Source: Diploscapter coronatus (taxonomy: Eukaryota; Nematoda; Chromadorea; Rhabditida; Rhabditidae). Taken from it: DNA of 64,000 nucleotides. The position numbers were made by a program, and so were the translations under genes. Each line of letters opens with the position of its first letter. Positions within the stretch are counted from its first letter, which is position 1. The notes beneath the pieces were generated by a model that was not told where the DNA came from, did not search any database, and was given only the letters and a program-made list of their open reading frames with translations. Below, piece by piece: positions 37,956-47,953 of the stretch. The stretch spans positions 33,805,249-33,869,248 of the forward strand of contig OZ038423.1 in the NCBI GenBank assembly GCA_964036155.1. Reading direction: 5' to 3'.

Positions 37956-40900
37956 CTAGTGATTGGCCGCCTGTCGCTGCAGCTGAGGACGGCCCTCGCT
38001 CTGATTGCCATTCTGAGTGTGCTGTATGGGCGGGGCTCCATAGCGAGTGTTCGGTCTGTATTCTCCTCTCTGTGCCTGACTCTGGCCCTGATTCCTCTCC
38101 AATCCTCCTCTTCCACCAACGTCTGCAAACATAATTCATTGTTTCAAACTCGTCGTCAGTCGACTCTATAAGTTTCTAAATTCAAAAATGTGAACGAATC
38201 TCACTATTCTAAACTTAGTCAGTCTACGGATAGTGCTAGGAGCATAAATGATTAGTGTACCTGGTCTTCCTTGAGCAGCCCTGCCCTCTCCATGTGACTG
38301 TCTGCTCGGCTGATTGCCTTGGGCCTGTGGCTGAGCCTGCTGCTGCTGTTGGCGATTGTTGAATGGTCTGCAATCGTCTATTTTGGAAGACGGACGAAGA
38401 AATTGACACAAAACAATTAGACGCAGACTCGTGTTTTTTAACAGTAGAAAGCGTTGCGATTTACCGTTCATCATCTTTCTTCCTTTTCTATTCTTTCCTT
38501 TATTCTCTCTTGCTATCTGCATTTATAAAACTCTTGTGAAGAAACACGAACAAGTACAAAAGGCAAAATGTTACCAAAAAATCATAAATGATCTAAATAT
38601 CCGACCTGTACTGTCCTTGCGCCTGTGGCAACCACGGTCTGTTGTTGTGATTGTTCCCCCTTCCAGCACTCGGTCCATTTCTCCCATTCCTCTCTGCCTG
38701 TCCATGTCTGTCAGTCTGCCCTCCCTGTCTCCATCCACTCGGATTCGAGTTGTCTTCACTCGACAGGCCGCTGTCGCCACTGCCCTTCGTCGTCTGGCCC
38801 CAATTCTGGTTCTCAAACAACAACATCATCAAATTCTTTCATGAGTTGAGAAGCAGATTTGTTAATTCTCGAACCACAATTAGCCAATTCAAATACGAGT
38901 TTTTCGAGGAAAACAAGTCTTTTTCCTTATTTTGAAAAATCGCACTACTTTGTTTCTTAATGTTAACCAAAATTAGAAAAATTGCAAGTTTATTCTGACG
39001 AAGAAGAATAAAAAATTTCAAATGCTAAACCGACTGACCACATTAGTGGGATTGCCGTGCGCATCGAGATGGAGGAATCTGCATGCGTCCCCGTTCGGAC
39101 AGAAGGCGTTGTCTCTGAACTTGTAGCAGACGTCTGTGCGGAAGCCGGCCGACTGCACGCGGGAAGTCTGGATGCGAGTATGCATGATTTTGTGAAAACA
39201 ATTTCATTTTTCAGTTAGTCGAAATCGTGGGGCAAAATGAAATGAGAGCATGCGTTTCATAAAATGATGAAACATTCCCCATAAACGAGTGATTGGTATT
39301 TTTTATTTTTTGAAAACCTATCATCTTCAAACTGCCAAATCGGAATGAGACAAAAGATTTTTTTAAAATTAGAATTTGTAGCTTTCGTCTCATTCCTGAT
39401 CGAATTCAAGCCAACTTACCACTTGGCGGAACGGATTGCGATTGCCGTTGAACTGTCTGAATCCCTCCTGCCCATTTGCGTTGGCATTCCCATTTGTTAA
39501 TCTGCCCTTCCACTCATTCCTCGCCATGTCTGCCCTGCCCTGTTCATTCGGCCCATTGCCGCCAGCTCGATCATCTAGTCGCATTCCCTCCATTCTTCTT
39601 TCCATGCCGTTCATTCCAATTCCTCCTGAAGCATGTTCATTTCATCAGAGAAAGATCAAGAAACACCACCGAATTATTGTTGTTCAAAACAAAACAAACT
39701 GGAGAGAAAGCTCGCATAATGCTCTTCATTTGAAGGGAAGTTGCATACGATTTCTGACGAGATCGCTGCGTCTGTGCAGACTGAAGTTGGGATTTGGCCG
39801 ATGGATGTTGGCACGCGGCCCGCTGTAGTTGAGAGCGGTCAGGGTGGACTGCTGAGCGGGAAGGGGCTGCTGAGTGGAGATGACTGTCGCGTCGCACGAA
39901 TTCGCCGTCTGATTGTGCAGATTCGAGCCGGAAGATGGCGACTGGATTGGCAGAGTCGAGCCGGGCAGAGACTGAAACGAAAGTGAAGATTCAAAAAAAA
40001 ATTTCGTCGAATCTTGCGAGCTTCTCGATTTTCTCGATTTTTTCAACACGAAGATGAACATTCCAAGAATCCTCTCAATTGAAAGAATGATGTGCTCCTT
40101 ACATATCGATATCCCTGCTGAGTGTAGTCGAATCCAGGCGGAGGCAGGTGGTGATTTGCCTGTGTGTGGAGTGTCTGGAATGGCTGATGTGGCGGCTGCT
40201 GAAGTGCCTGGTTGAGAGACAGAGTCTGCAGTTGCATCTGCGGCTGCACGGACTGCCCAGAGCCGAACAGGTCATCATCGCTCGCGTAGATCGCGCTGCA
40301 ACATCAACAAGAATCAAATTAGAACGATAGGAGGATCGGATAAATCTGAGAAGTGCTGGAGAAAAAAACCCCATCTTCTTATTAGTTGCCACCCAAGGAA
40401 TGTGAAAAAAATCAAGAAGTTCAAGAGGAGATCATCAGTTAGTTTATTCACATCTCCACCTGATGCAGCTGCCACTGGCGACATTGCGCATTGCTCCTTG
40501 TGCGCTCTGTCCACTGCCCGGCTGCACACTGCTCGCAGTCGATTTCTGCTCGAATTCCTTCTCACTCTGTCCCCATTCGGAGCCGTTCAGAGGAGTCGAG
40601 GCGTGCAGCGGTACACCGGCTGAAAATTCCCTTTTCATCCAGTTTTATAAATTTTTAAATAACCAAGTTAAAGCGCCGAAATGACTGCATGCAGTCCCAT
40701 AAACTCTAGCAATTTCATAAGAATACAATCAATGAAATTATTCGAATGCGTGTCGAAACAGCACTTCATCTGACCTGGCTTGTAGGGAGGCTGATTGGTG
40801 TAGTGGCCGATCTGCTGGACGGGCACAACGAATGGCTGCTGTTGCTGATTCGGCTGATTGTGGTGGAGTGCGTTCTCGCTGGATGGAGTGCCGCTGCAGA

Positions 40901-41860
40901 ACTGAGGCTGGACAGGAATTGGAGTAGGGGCTGGGACTGCAGGTTGCGAGAAGAAGGCAGGAGGATGGCTGTAGAAGGGCATCTGGTTGTGACTGTACAG
41001 GGGCACAGAGGCAGAGTCTGGCTGGGGTTGAGCGAACTGGTAGAACTGCGTTCCATAGTCATCTGCAAATAATGAGATGAAGATATTTCCTCGGGAAATT
41101 CTTAGAAAAATCTATATCGATAACAGTTCTGAACGTCAAAAAAGATCAAATAAAATATCTACGAGATGCAGCTTCATTTATCTGAGCTTTTAAAATACCT
41201 TAAAAAGCATGGTAGTTCAGAACTTCACACATTAACAAATCCATGAGAAAAGTAAAGCGTCGCTTCTTCAAGTCTAAAATCCTTCTTACTGATGGGATAG
41301 AACTGCTGCTGTTGCTGTTGCTGCTGGCTGATGTGCTGTGCAGTGGGAGCCATCTGGTAGTAGCCGCTCTGCATGGATTGGAAGGCAGGAATCTGGTTGA
41401 CAGGCAGAGTGGCCGAGGCAGAGACAGGTGCATTGGTCGGCACAGGCATCGAGGCATAGCCGTACATAGCAGGGTAGCCATAGGGCATTTGCTGGGGGAA
41501 GACTGGATACTGTCCGGACGGTGACTGGACTGGCTGCACTGCGGATGGAGTTGCGTGAGCAGCCACAGGCTGTTGCTGAGCGTACTGAAAGAATCATTTC
41601 GGAATTGGGTGAAATCATGGTCAGGGGTGGGCCGCCGAAATGGAATTTTCAAGGTTTCGGGACCGAAACCGGAAGTCCGGCCCATCTCTGATCATAATGA
41701 CCTTCTGGTTGAATTTTTATGTCCAAGAAGTCCTGGCAATTTTCGTTCCGAGATCTCCAAAAATCTTTTGAAAGCGAATTTTAGGCCCAATATCAAAACC
41801 GACCTCATTCTTCTCACTCCCACTTCTTCCCCCACGCAGCATCGGCTGAGCACTGTACAT
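37956..41860 (-). CDS. Q/P/N-rich protein with a single CCCH zinc finger (putative RNA-binding)
   Basis: Exons on the minus strand: 41804-41860, 41290-41584, 40775-41062, 40460-40619, 40103-40295, 39749-39971, 39420-39625, 39039-39167, 38606-38811, 38261-38367, 37956-38122, all in phase, 676 residues. One CCCH finger at about 488-507: CYKFRDNAFCPNGDACRFLH, spacing C-x8-C-x5-C-x3-H as in TIS11/muscleblind-type RNA-binding fingers. Everything else is low complexity: Q/P/Y-rich N-terminal half (QYPVFPQQMPYGYPAMYGYA, a poly-Q run near 107-113), N/G/R-rich blocks around the finger (RLTNGNANANGQEGFRQFNG), and an RG/Q-rich tail. This looks like a prion-like, condensate-forming RNA-binding protein; that role is inference. 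No named orthologue recognised. CAG-rich codons show on the opposite strand as CTG runs. Confidence 0.85.
41622..41690. repeat. Palindrome, copy 3 of the CAGGGGTG family
   Basis: CAGGGGTGGGCCGCCGAAAT ... CCGGAAGTCCGGCCCATCTCTG, 69 bp, in the first intron of the CCCH gene. Flanks ATCATGGT and ATCATAAT agree at 6 of 8 positions, a possible decayed 8-bp target duplication. Confidence 0.6.
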
Positions 41861-42495
41861 TTCGCCTGAAACACAGATTAGCATGAAAAATCGAGAGACT
41901 AAAAAAATCGCCCCAAAATCAAAATCTACGAAATCACTGCAATATGCATGCGACCGACGTCCAAAAATACAGTGCCGAGTGCGAAAGTGGAAAGTCTTTT
42001 TCTTTAGCCAAACACTATCTCTCGTTTCGCATCGATAGTGGGCGGAGTTTTCGCTCGCTCGATTTTAGAAGAAAAGTGACCGTAAATCTGCCCCATTGCT
42101 AACTATTCGCAATGGTCCATTTTTCTCCGACCTCTCTCAATTCTTTCCCGTGTTTCTTTCGCTTAGGGCCGAGCAAAATTTTGTTTTGCGGTTCTGAAAA
42201 AATGGGATTTTTTAACTGTTTCATTTGTGCAAAATTTGAAAATTAAATTTCGCTTGGCCCTCCCCCCTTCAGAGATACGAACGATGAATTTGATTCTCCT
42301 TTCTGTTTTCTTGTGTTTTTTGTAGCTTCCACTCTTTCCTAAAAATAGCTAGAGAAAAAGAAGAAAAGATGGGTAGAAACTGCAGAGAACCGTTGTCGTT
42401 TTGTTCTGATATTTCTCTTAATTTTTGTTTTTCTTCGATGCTCGCTATGAAGAACTCGCGTTTTCTGATGAACTTTTGCCCCTTTCAGTGAACCA
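41861..42495. promoter_or_regulatory. Divergent spacer between the CCCH and F-box genes
   Basis: 635 bp between opposite start codons. It contains AT-rich and pyrimidine-rich stretches and a TTTCAG at 42484-42489, a few bases before the F-box ATG, usable as a trans-splice site. No specific promoter motif identified. Confidence 0.4.
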
Positions 42496-45400
42496 ATGAT
42501 TCTGGACGGGCTGCCCTTGGAGCTGATAAGAGAAGTGCTGTTGGACTTACCCACAGTCGATATCATCCAGACGGTCAAGTGCACTCGCCAACTCTACAAA
42601 TTCGCCAAGTTCGACAAGGCTCTCGGCCGTCGACTGCAGAATCGCGTTTTCGATTTGACTCTGTTCCTCGACAGCTACGATCATTGTAGGGTTTGTGAGG
42701 ATCCGGTAAGACATTTCACGATTTCAAATCCCTGATTGTAACAAATTTTGGTTTATGAAGGATTTTTTTCCCTATATTTGGAAATAAATTATCGTTTATC
42801 TGCACATTTTTCGAATTCGAATTATGACAAATGTAATTTTCTGATAGAGAACTACTGTAATTGCACGCTAATTCTCCGATTTTTTCGCTGAATAAAAAAA
42901 AATCATTTGCCTAACATACGAAAATGTATTTACGATTTTGAGTCATTTTAACGATGTGTTTTAAATCGCGAAATTTATGTTCATTCGTTTGCAGGTGCTG
43001 CAACTTTTTTTGCAAACGGGTTTCCGTCCGGAAAGTGATGCGGTAAATCACTGGAACTTGAACTACAACGCTTTCTTCTTTCGGCTTAAAGGCGGATGCA
43101 AATGCCGCAACGACGATGACCAGATGCAAGAAATCAGCTGTAGGTACTTTGTTCCCACGAGTGAGTACTTTGTTCCCAAAGCAGAAATAGTATAGGATAA
43201 GAAGAAATAGCGTTTGGTAACAAAGTACTCACTCTTGGTAACAAAGTACTCACACGTGGGAACAAAGTACCTACAGCCCAAGAAATCGAGCCCGGTCTTC
43301 TAGACCATCCGTCATACCTCTATGATAAACATCTTCTGAGGGGCTTCGGAAGTAAAAGTAAGTTTTCATAATGATTATTTTTCAACAATGAGGTTACCTT
43401 TAGGAGAACCACCTTTCCTTTATTGCCCTAATCTTTTTTTTCTACTTTATGAAAGATGATTCTAAACTGAAAGGGATCTTTAAAGCAGTTAAATTTGTTA
43501 AAAATACTGAACACCTGCCAGTTATGACCATGAAATCACTTTTCTTTGAATGTGATTAATTCAGCCAAATTCGTCATCAACAATGACTCGCTGGATGAGG
43601 CCATCATCAACTGCGGCAAGCTCTTCAACATCTTCATGAAGTTCTGCGTTATCCGCAGTCTCGAACTGGTCAGTTTCTTTATTCACAAAATTTTTGAATT
43701 TTCATGGCCTGGATAAGAACTTGGAGCATAATTTTCAATATTTTTTCCAGGGTTGCTGATGGGCCCAATTTTTCATTCTCTGGACCCGGACCCAGACCCG
43801 AAAAATGCGGGTCGGGTTCATCAGCAACCCTGATTTTTTCATACAAAAATACTTCATCATAGTGAAAATTCATGTGTAAACAATTTTCGATAGAAGCGAT
43901 TAATTGAAAAGTAATGCAGAAGAAATAGGCCTATTTTCATTCACATCTCCCAAGGGTAATAAATTCTGAAGAAAAATTGATAATCACCTCGTCCTCAAAA
44001 TTGACTATTTGTGCGCTGATTCTGTCATTTTTTAAATCTTGAAAACCATGCTTGATGCATGAATTTCAGACGTTCTTCGATAGCGCTGATCACCTGTGGG
44101 GCAAAATGAATGCGTTCTTCAACGCCAACCCCCCAGATGTGCGAATTCAGCCCTGCGTTTCCATCAATTCGGAGATCAACTTGGACAATTTCTTGACAGG
44201 TCACATCTTCTCAAATGGTTAGATTTTTTTTTTTTTTATTTTTCCTTTCGTCCTTCTAGAACTTGCTGAAAAATTTAAATATCGAGAAACGAAGTAGAAA
44301 AATTGTTTTTTTGTTGATATTATTATTTAGAAATGCGTTTTTATTATTTAGCCTTCTCTAATCTAGTGAAATATTGAATTCAGGGCTTGCTGAAATCGAG
44401 ATCAGCAAGGGCTTCGGTCCGTTTCTCACGGCGAACCCTTATCATGAGGTGCTTAGAAGGGTTAGTCAATTTGTTCTACTCTTTCCTCGTTTTGCATAGA
44501 GAAATTTACTTCTGAATTTGACTTTTAATTATGAAGAAATAAAATTTCCTTATTTCAGACTCCCAGCGTCTCCTTTGAGGAAATCGATCTTCCGTACACT
44601 TACAAAGATCTGGTCGGGTTCTTCAAGGACACGAAAAAACTGAGCCTCCATTCTGCAACCCGCATAACCAAAAAGCAAATCCGCCGGCTTGTTCAGGTGA
44701 GGAATGATTTTTAATAGGGAGATTCATAAAATTCGGTTATTCATCCGGCCAGATCTAGGGAGCACTTTCGCCAGACTAAAATAAACTATAGGGATAGGTC
44801 GCGTTTCTGGCGATCGTCCTTTCTAGGTCTGTCCGAAACTTATAATTTCAAAAATTCGATTCAATTGCCAATTTTTTCCTTCCAGCATTTTTACGAAGTC
44901 CAGCACGATGAGGAATGCATGTTCGAAATCGAAATTAACGAGGAAGTCCGGATCAAAGATCTCCTGACGCTCATTCCGAAGAAGGCCTACAAACTGCATC
45001 CGAAGGTATTTGCACACGAATTTTGAAACATTTAAGGGGTTCTTATATTTATCATTAGATCAGATTGCGCTTGCAATCAACTAGTTAAAATAACTCAGTT
45101 TTTTTTAAATCACTGAAAAAAGGTTAATCTTGTAGTTTTATGGCTGATTTTGCAAATTGACTTACCGTAACGTCTAAAATAGAAGTTCGTGAGCTTCTAT
45201 TTTCGATCCCCAAATTTCCTAAAAATTGGAACTTTCAAACCACCATAATTCCTCATTCAATAATCGTAATCACTTCAAATTATGACTAATTACATTTTAT
45301 ACGCTCAAAAGAACATTCTAAAACACTTTCTAAGATGATCGGAGTTGGGCAATAAGTAGTTCTGGCATTTTGGGGGGTGGACTTCTATTATAGAGGAACT

Positions 45401-45638
45401 TCTAATTTAGGGGGACTTCCATTTTAGAATTCATAGTAATTACTGTTTTCAGAAACGCAGAGGTATGGATCCTGTACCGGAAATGCTGATTTGGGCCGAG
45501 ATGACGGACAAATTCGGTGGAAGATGGGCCATGATAGACATGGCCTTGTACTATGGCTGGGTGGCGAGTTCAAACCTCTTTCGTATCTGCAGCATGAACG
45601 CACTTCATGAAGACCAGCCGTCCGATTTGATTTTCTGA
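42496..45638 (+). CDS. F-box protein, unknown substrate (nematode type)
   Basis: Exons 42496-42705, 42995-43139, 43277-43357, 43565-43668, 44070-44217, 44384-44460, 44559-44696, 44886-45005, 45453-45638, all in phase, 402 residues. The N-terminus MILDGLPLELIREVLLDLPT ... TVDIIQTVKCTRQLYKFAKF is an F-box (L-P-xx-L/I pattern). The rest is a mixed alpha/beta region without recognised repeats, ending in NALHEDQPSDLIF. It resembles the many rapidly evolving nematode F-box proteins, thought to recruit targets to SCF ligases. The intron 43140-43276 is an inserted inverted-repeat element; its splicing leaves a duplicated QEI in the protein (residues 115-117 and 120-122). Introns 4 and 8 also hold palindromic elements, so the gene has received several insertions. 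The first Met follows TTTCAG by 6 bp. Confidence 0.82.
43136..43278. mobile_element. Introner-like inverted-repeat element forming an intron
   Basis: Flanked by a direct repeat CAAGAAATC (43127-43135 and 43279-43287), which codes QEI on both sides. Terminal inverted repeats: AGCTGTAGGTACTTTGTTCC + CACG at the left, CGTGGGAACAAAGTACCTAC + AGCC at the right (23 of 24 match). Inside, GTACTTTGTTCCCA is repeated again in both orientations. The left end gives the donor GTAGGT at 43140 and the right end the acceptor CCTACAG ending at 43276, so the element removes itself as a 137-nt intron with 4 and 2 nt left behind. Read-through would hit a stop at 43193-43195. Confidence 0.85.
43748..43832. mobile_element. 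hAT-like MITE with 8-bp target duplication
   Basis: CAGGGTTGCTGATG at the left and CATCAGCAACCCTG at the right are perfect 14-bp inverted repeats. ATTTTTTC stands immediately on both sides: an 8-bp target-site duplication. CAGGG termini plus 8 bp are the hAT hallmark. An inner pair ACCCGA/TCGGGT-type stem (GACCCG...CGGGTC) adds secondary structure. It lies in intron 4 of the F-box gene. Confidence 0.75.
45160..45446. repeat. Imperfect inverted-repeat element in F-box gene intron 8
   Basis: TTACCGTAACGTCTAAAATA + GAAGT at the left matches the inverse of ACTTCCATTTTAGAATTCAT + AGTAAT at the right. The left end also folds on itself (AAAATAGAAG ... CTTCTATTTT). The repeated ACTTCTATTTTAG-like units suggest a decayed MITE. 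Confidence 0.45.
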
Positions 45639-46235
45639 CCGATCTGATTCCGACTAATTGAACTAATTTTGGCAACAATAGTTTCTATTTCATTTTCTTG
45701 AAAGAAGCACAATTTTTACTTTATTCTTTTTTACAGAATCTCGTCATTTCTAAATTATCGTTTATTGATTTTTGGTCTTTTGTGAAAGCTGGTCCATTTA
45801 TACAATCACTTGAGTTTTAACACGTGCTATGTGATATTTTTGATAGTCGATAACTATTAAAGTTGACTTGGTTTTATTCATTTCTTTTGTGTCTGTTGCA
45901 ATTTTGAGTTCGTTTTCAAACGACTTGCTTTATTTTTGTTGATTTTTCATTTTTTCCAAATTTAGCATTTTCAGCCCCGTGTCAGCTTCATCAAGGACAT
46001 CCCTCCACATTTGTATCTAATCAGTCAATAGCAATGCTGCCTACCAACCAAAAGCAGAAGAAGTATGATTTGAAAAAATATATATTTTTTTGCAATAATT
46101 TGCACAAATCAGAAATGTTTCGCTAGATGAATTATCATTGAATTCTTTATTTACAGTGATATGTTCATTATTTCATAAATTTTTAACGTAACAATGTAAA
46201 GCTCAGAAAATTTAGATTTTTAGCCATTTTAAAAT
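45639..46235. other. Convergent spacer, F-box gene to DOMON gene
   Basis: About 600 bp between two stop codons on opposite strands. AT-rich, no supported ORF. Confidence 0.4.
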
Positions 46236-47286
46236 CTATAAAGTTCTCGCAACGAATAGGTCAACATGTGGATTAGCTTTGGAGCACTTCTCGCAGAATC
46301 TAACTTGTTCGTTCGAGATCCATGGAGCATTTCTGCCTGACAACGAATGCATCGATTTTTTACCTATCAGATGAAAATAAAATCAATTTAATTGCGTAAT
46401 TTACCGTTTTCATTCAATTCGCCATGTACGAATAAGAGTGTATTTCCCTGATCGAATGTGATGCATCTAAAATATTAAAATTAACAAAAAGATATTTTAA
46501 CGAAAAGCATAATTTCAAGATTAGATAAAAGTTACATTTTTCAATTAATAGTAATTACCTGATCCCTTTCCCCGCCATCAATTAACGTATTATCTAGCAT
46601 CCATTCTCCTCCACAGAATAATCGACCTTCTTGTACTTCGGCATAACTATCTTCCAGAAGCATGGACGTTGCCTAAAGTTTTCAATAAAAAAGTCCAAAA
46701 TGAAGATTACTTACTCCTTCCAAAATTAGATTGTTTTTGTGTATGTTGTGCGATAAGTGAACAGCATTTCGTTGAGAATTCGTGAAATGGCAATCGAATA
46801 CTGTCATTTCCCCGGAAAATAAATGTTTATTCCATTTTTGGCAAATCATCGCAAATTATTGAAAATTTTACTCATAAAATGTGATGTTAAAGAAATTTCA
46901 CCTCATGAATTGATACGTAATTGAGAACCTTGTAGCATCTTTTCTGGCAATGTTCTTAAATATGGCTTTAAATTCTTCTACCATAATTTCTAATCGAATT
47001 TTATGACGATTTACCAAAATCTATGGCAATAAGCTCTTGCCAAGTCTGTATTTCCTTACCATTTGACTGTCCTTCGAAATGCCCATGCAATGTACTGATC
47101 TTGCAAATCTGGATCTGTTTCAGTTTCGATTTTCACTTGCAGACTCCTTCCGATGTGTTTCCAAGTGATTAGGGTCGTACAGTCGGCAGCAGATTTGCAA
47201 CCGGGTGGTAGAAGCCAACAACATGAAATTCTTCCTTGTCTTTTTTCGAAGAATGATAATTGCACGGTTTTGAAATAAAAGATCAT
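46236..47286 (-). pseudogene. DOMON-domain gene, probably broken
   Basis: Open segments on the minus strand together spell a nematode DOMON domain: 47060-47286 (CCWLLPPGCKSAADCTTLIT, then SLQVKIETETDPD and QYIAWAFRRT), 46902-46989 (VEEFKAIFKNIARKDATRFS), 46715-46800 (FDCHFTNSQRNAVHLSHNIH), 46559-46672 (GRLFCGGEWMLDNTLIDGG), 46405-46466 (CITFDQGNTLLFVHGELNEN), 46236-46363 (SNEQVRFCEKCSKANPHVD then stop). Each is bounded by good splice sites, but three of the five junctions are out of phase, and no signal peptide or 5' exon was found. DOMON domains are usually extracellular heme or sugar binders. The gene is either decaying or uses boundaries I did not find. Confidence 0.6.
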
Positions 47287-47953
47287 AGAAAACGTAGATG
47301 ATATGAGACAAAATAAAATTTGATAAGTTGAAATCGAAATTTAATTCTAGTCCTGAAATACAATAATATTTTTTAATGGAATTGATGAAAAACGAACTAT
47401 TACTAACAAAAAATGAGGAAAATACCTCGACTTATTCCACATTCGCTTACATGGGAAACTCGATAAGCGACGAGGAGATGGGGCAACAGCGCAAAAAGCT
47501 AAACAATTTAATAGAAAGCAAGAAAAGAATTGTTATTCGGAAAACAATCATACTTGTATTCGAATGAAGTTCAACATTTGGGCGAAAATAAAACGGAACA
47601 AGTCTTTAGTTCAACGAAAATACTCTCTTTTTATACTCGGGAAAATTCAAAACACAATTATTATTTCGAGATTGTTTGTGACTTATGCAATTTCTTGTGG
47701 TAAATAGACAAAATTTCGGGATTTTATCATTTTTATTAATTATTGATTATTCGAGAAAAAAAATGAAACTCGTTGACACGTAATGCAAAGAGAGGCCATC
47801 TCGGCTAAAGTCAAAGTATCAAATCCAAATGAACTGATCGATTTACAGGCACTGAACACCTTTTTAACAATAGGATGATTCAATTTAGAAAGAATTGAGC
47901 AAATTAGGACCATTCTCAAATGAGCAGATCAAATTTATCATAGGTTGAAAGAT
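47287..47953. other. Spacer between the DOMON gene and the next minus-strand gene
   Basis: About 670 bp. A 63-codon open frame at 47376-47567 (+) was considered but has no supporting features. Nothing else seen. Confidence 0.35.

Noticed and set aside
38431..38935. Overlapping + strand open frames of up to 137 codons
   Set aside because: They are antisense to two exons of the CCCH gene and arise from its Q/R/N-rich codons; they cross that gene's splice sites.
40746..41524. + strand open frames of 93-108 codons
   Set aside because: Reverse complement of the Q/P-rich exons of the CCCH gene; Leu/Val-rich only because CAG reads as CTG.
47376..47567. 63-codon open frame (+) starting MELMKNELLLTKNEEN
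   Set aside because: Hydrophilic and not absurd, but it has no motif, no splice signals and no neighbour to join; insufficient support.
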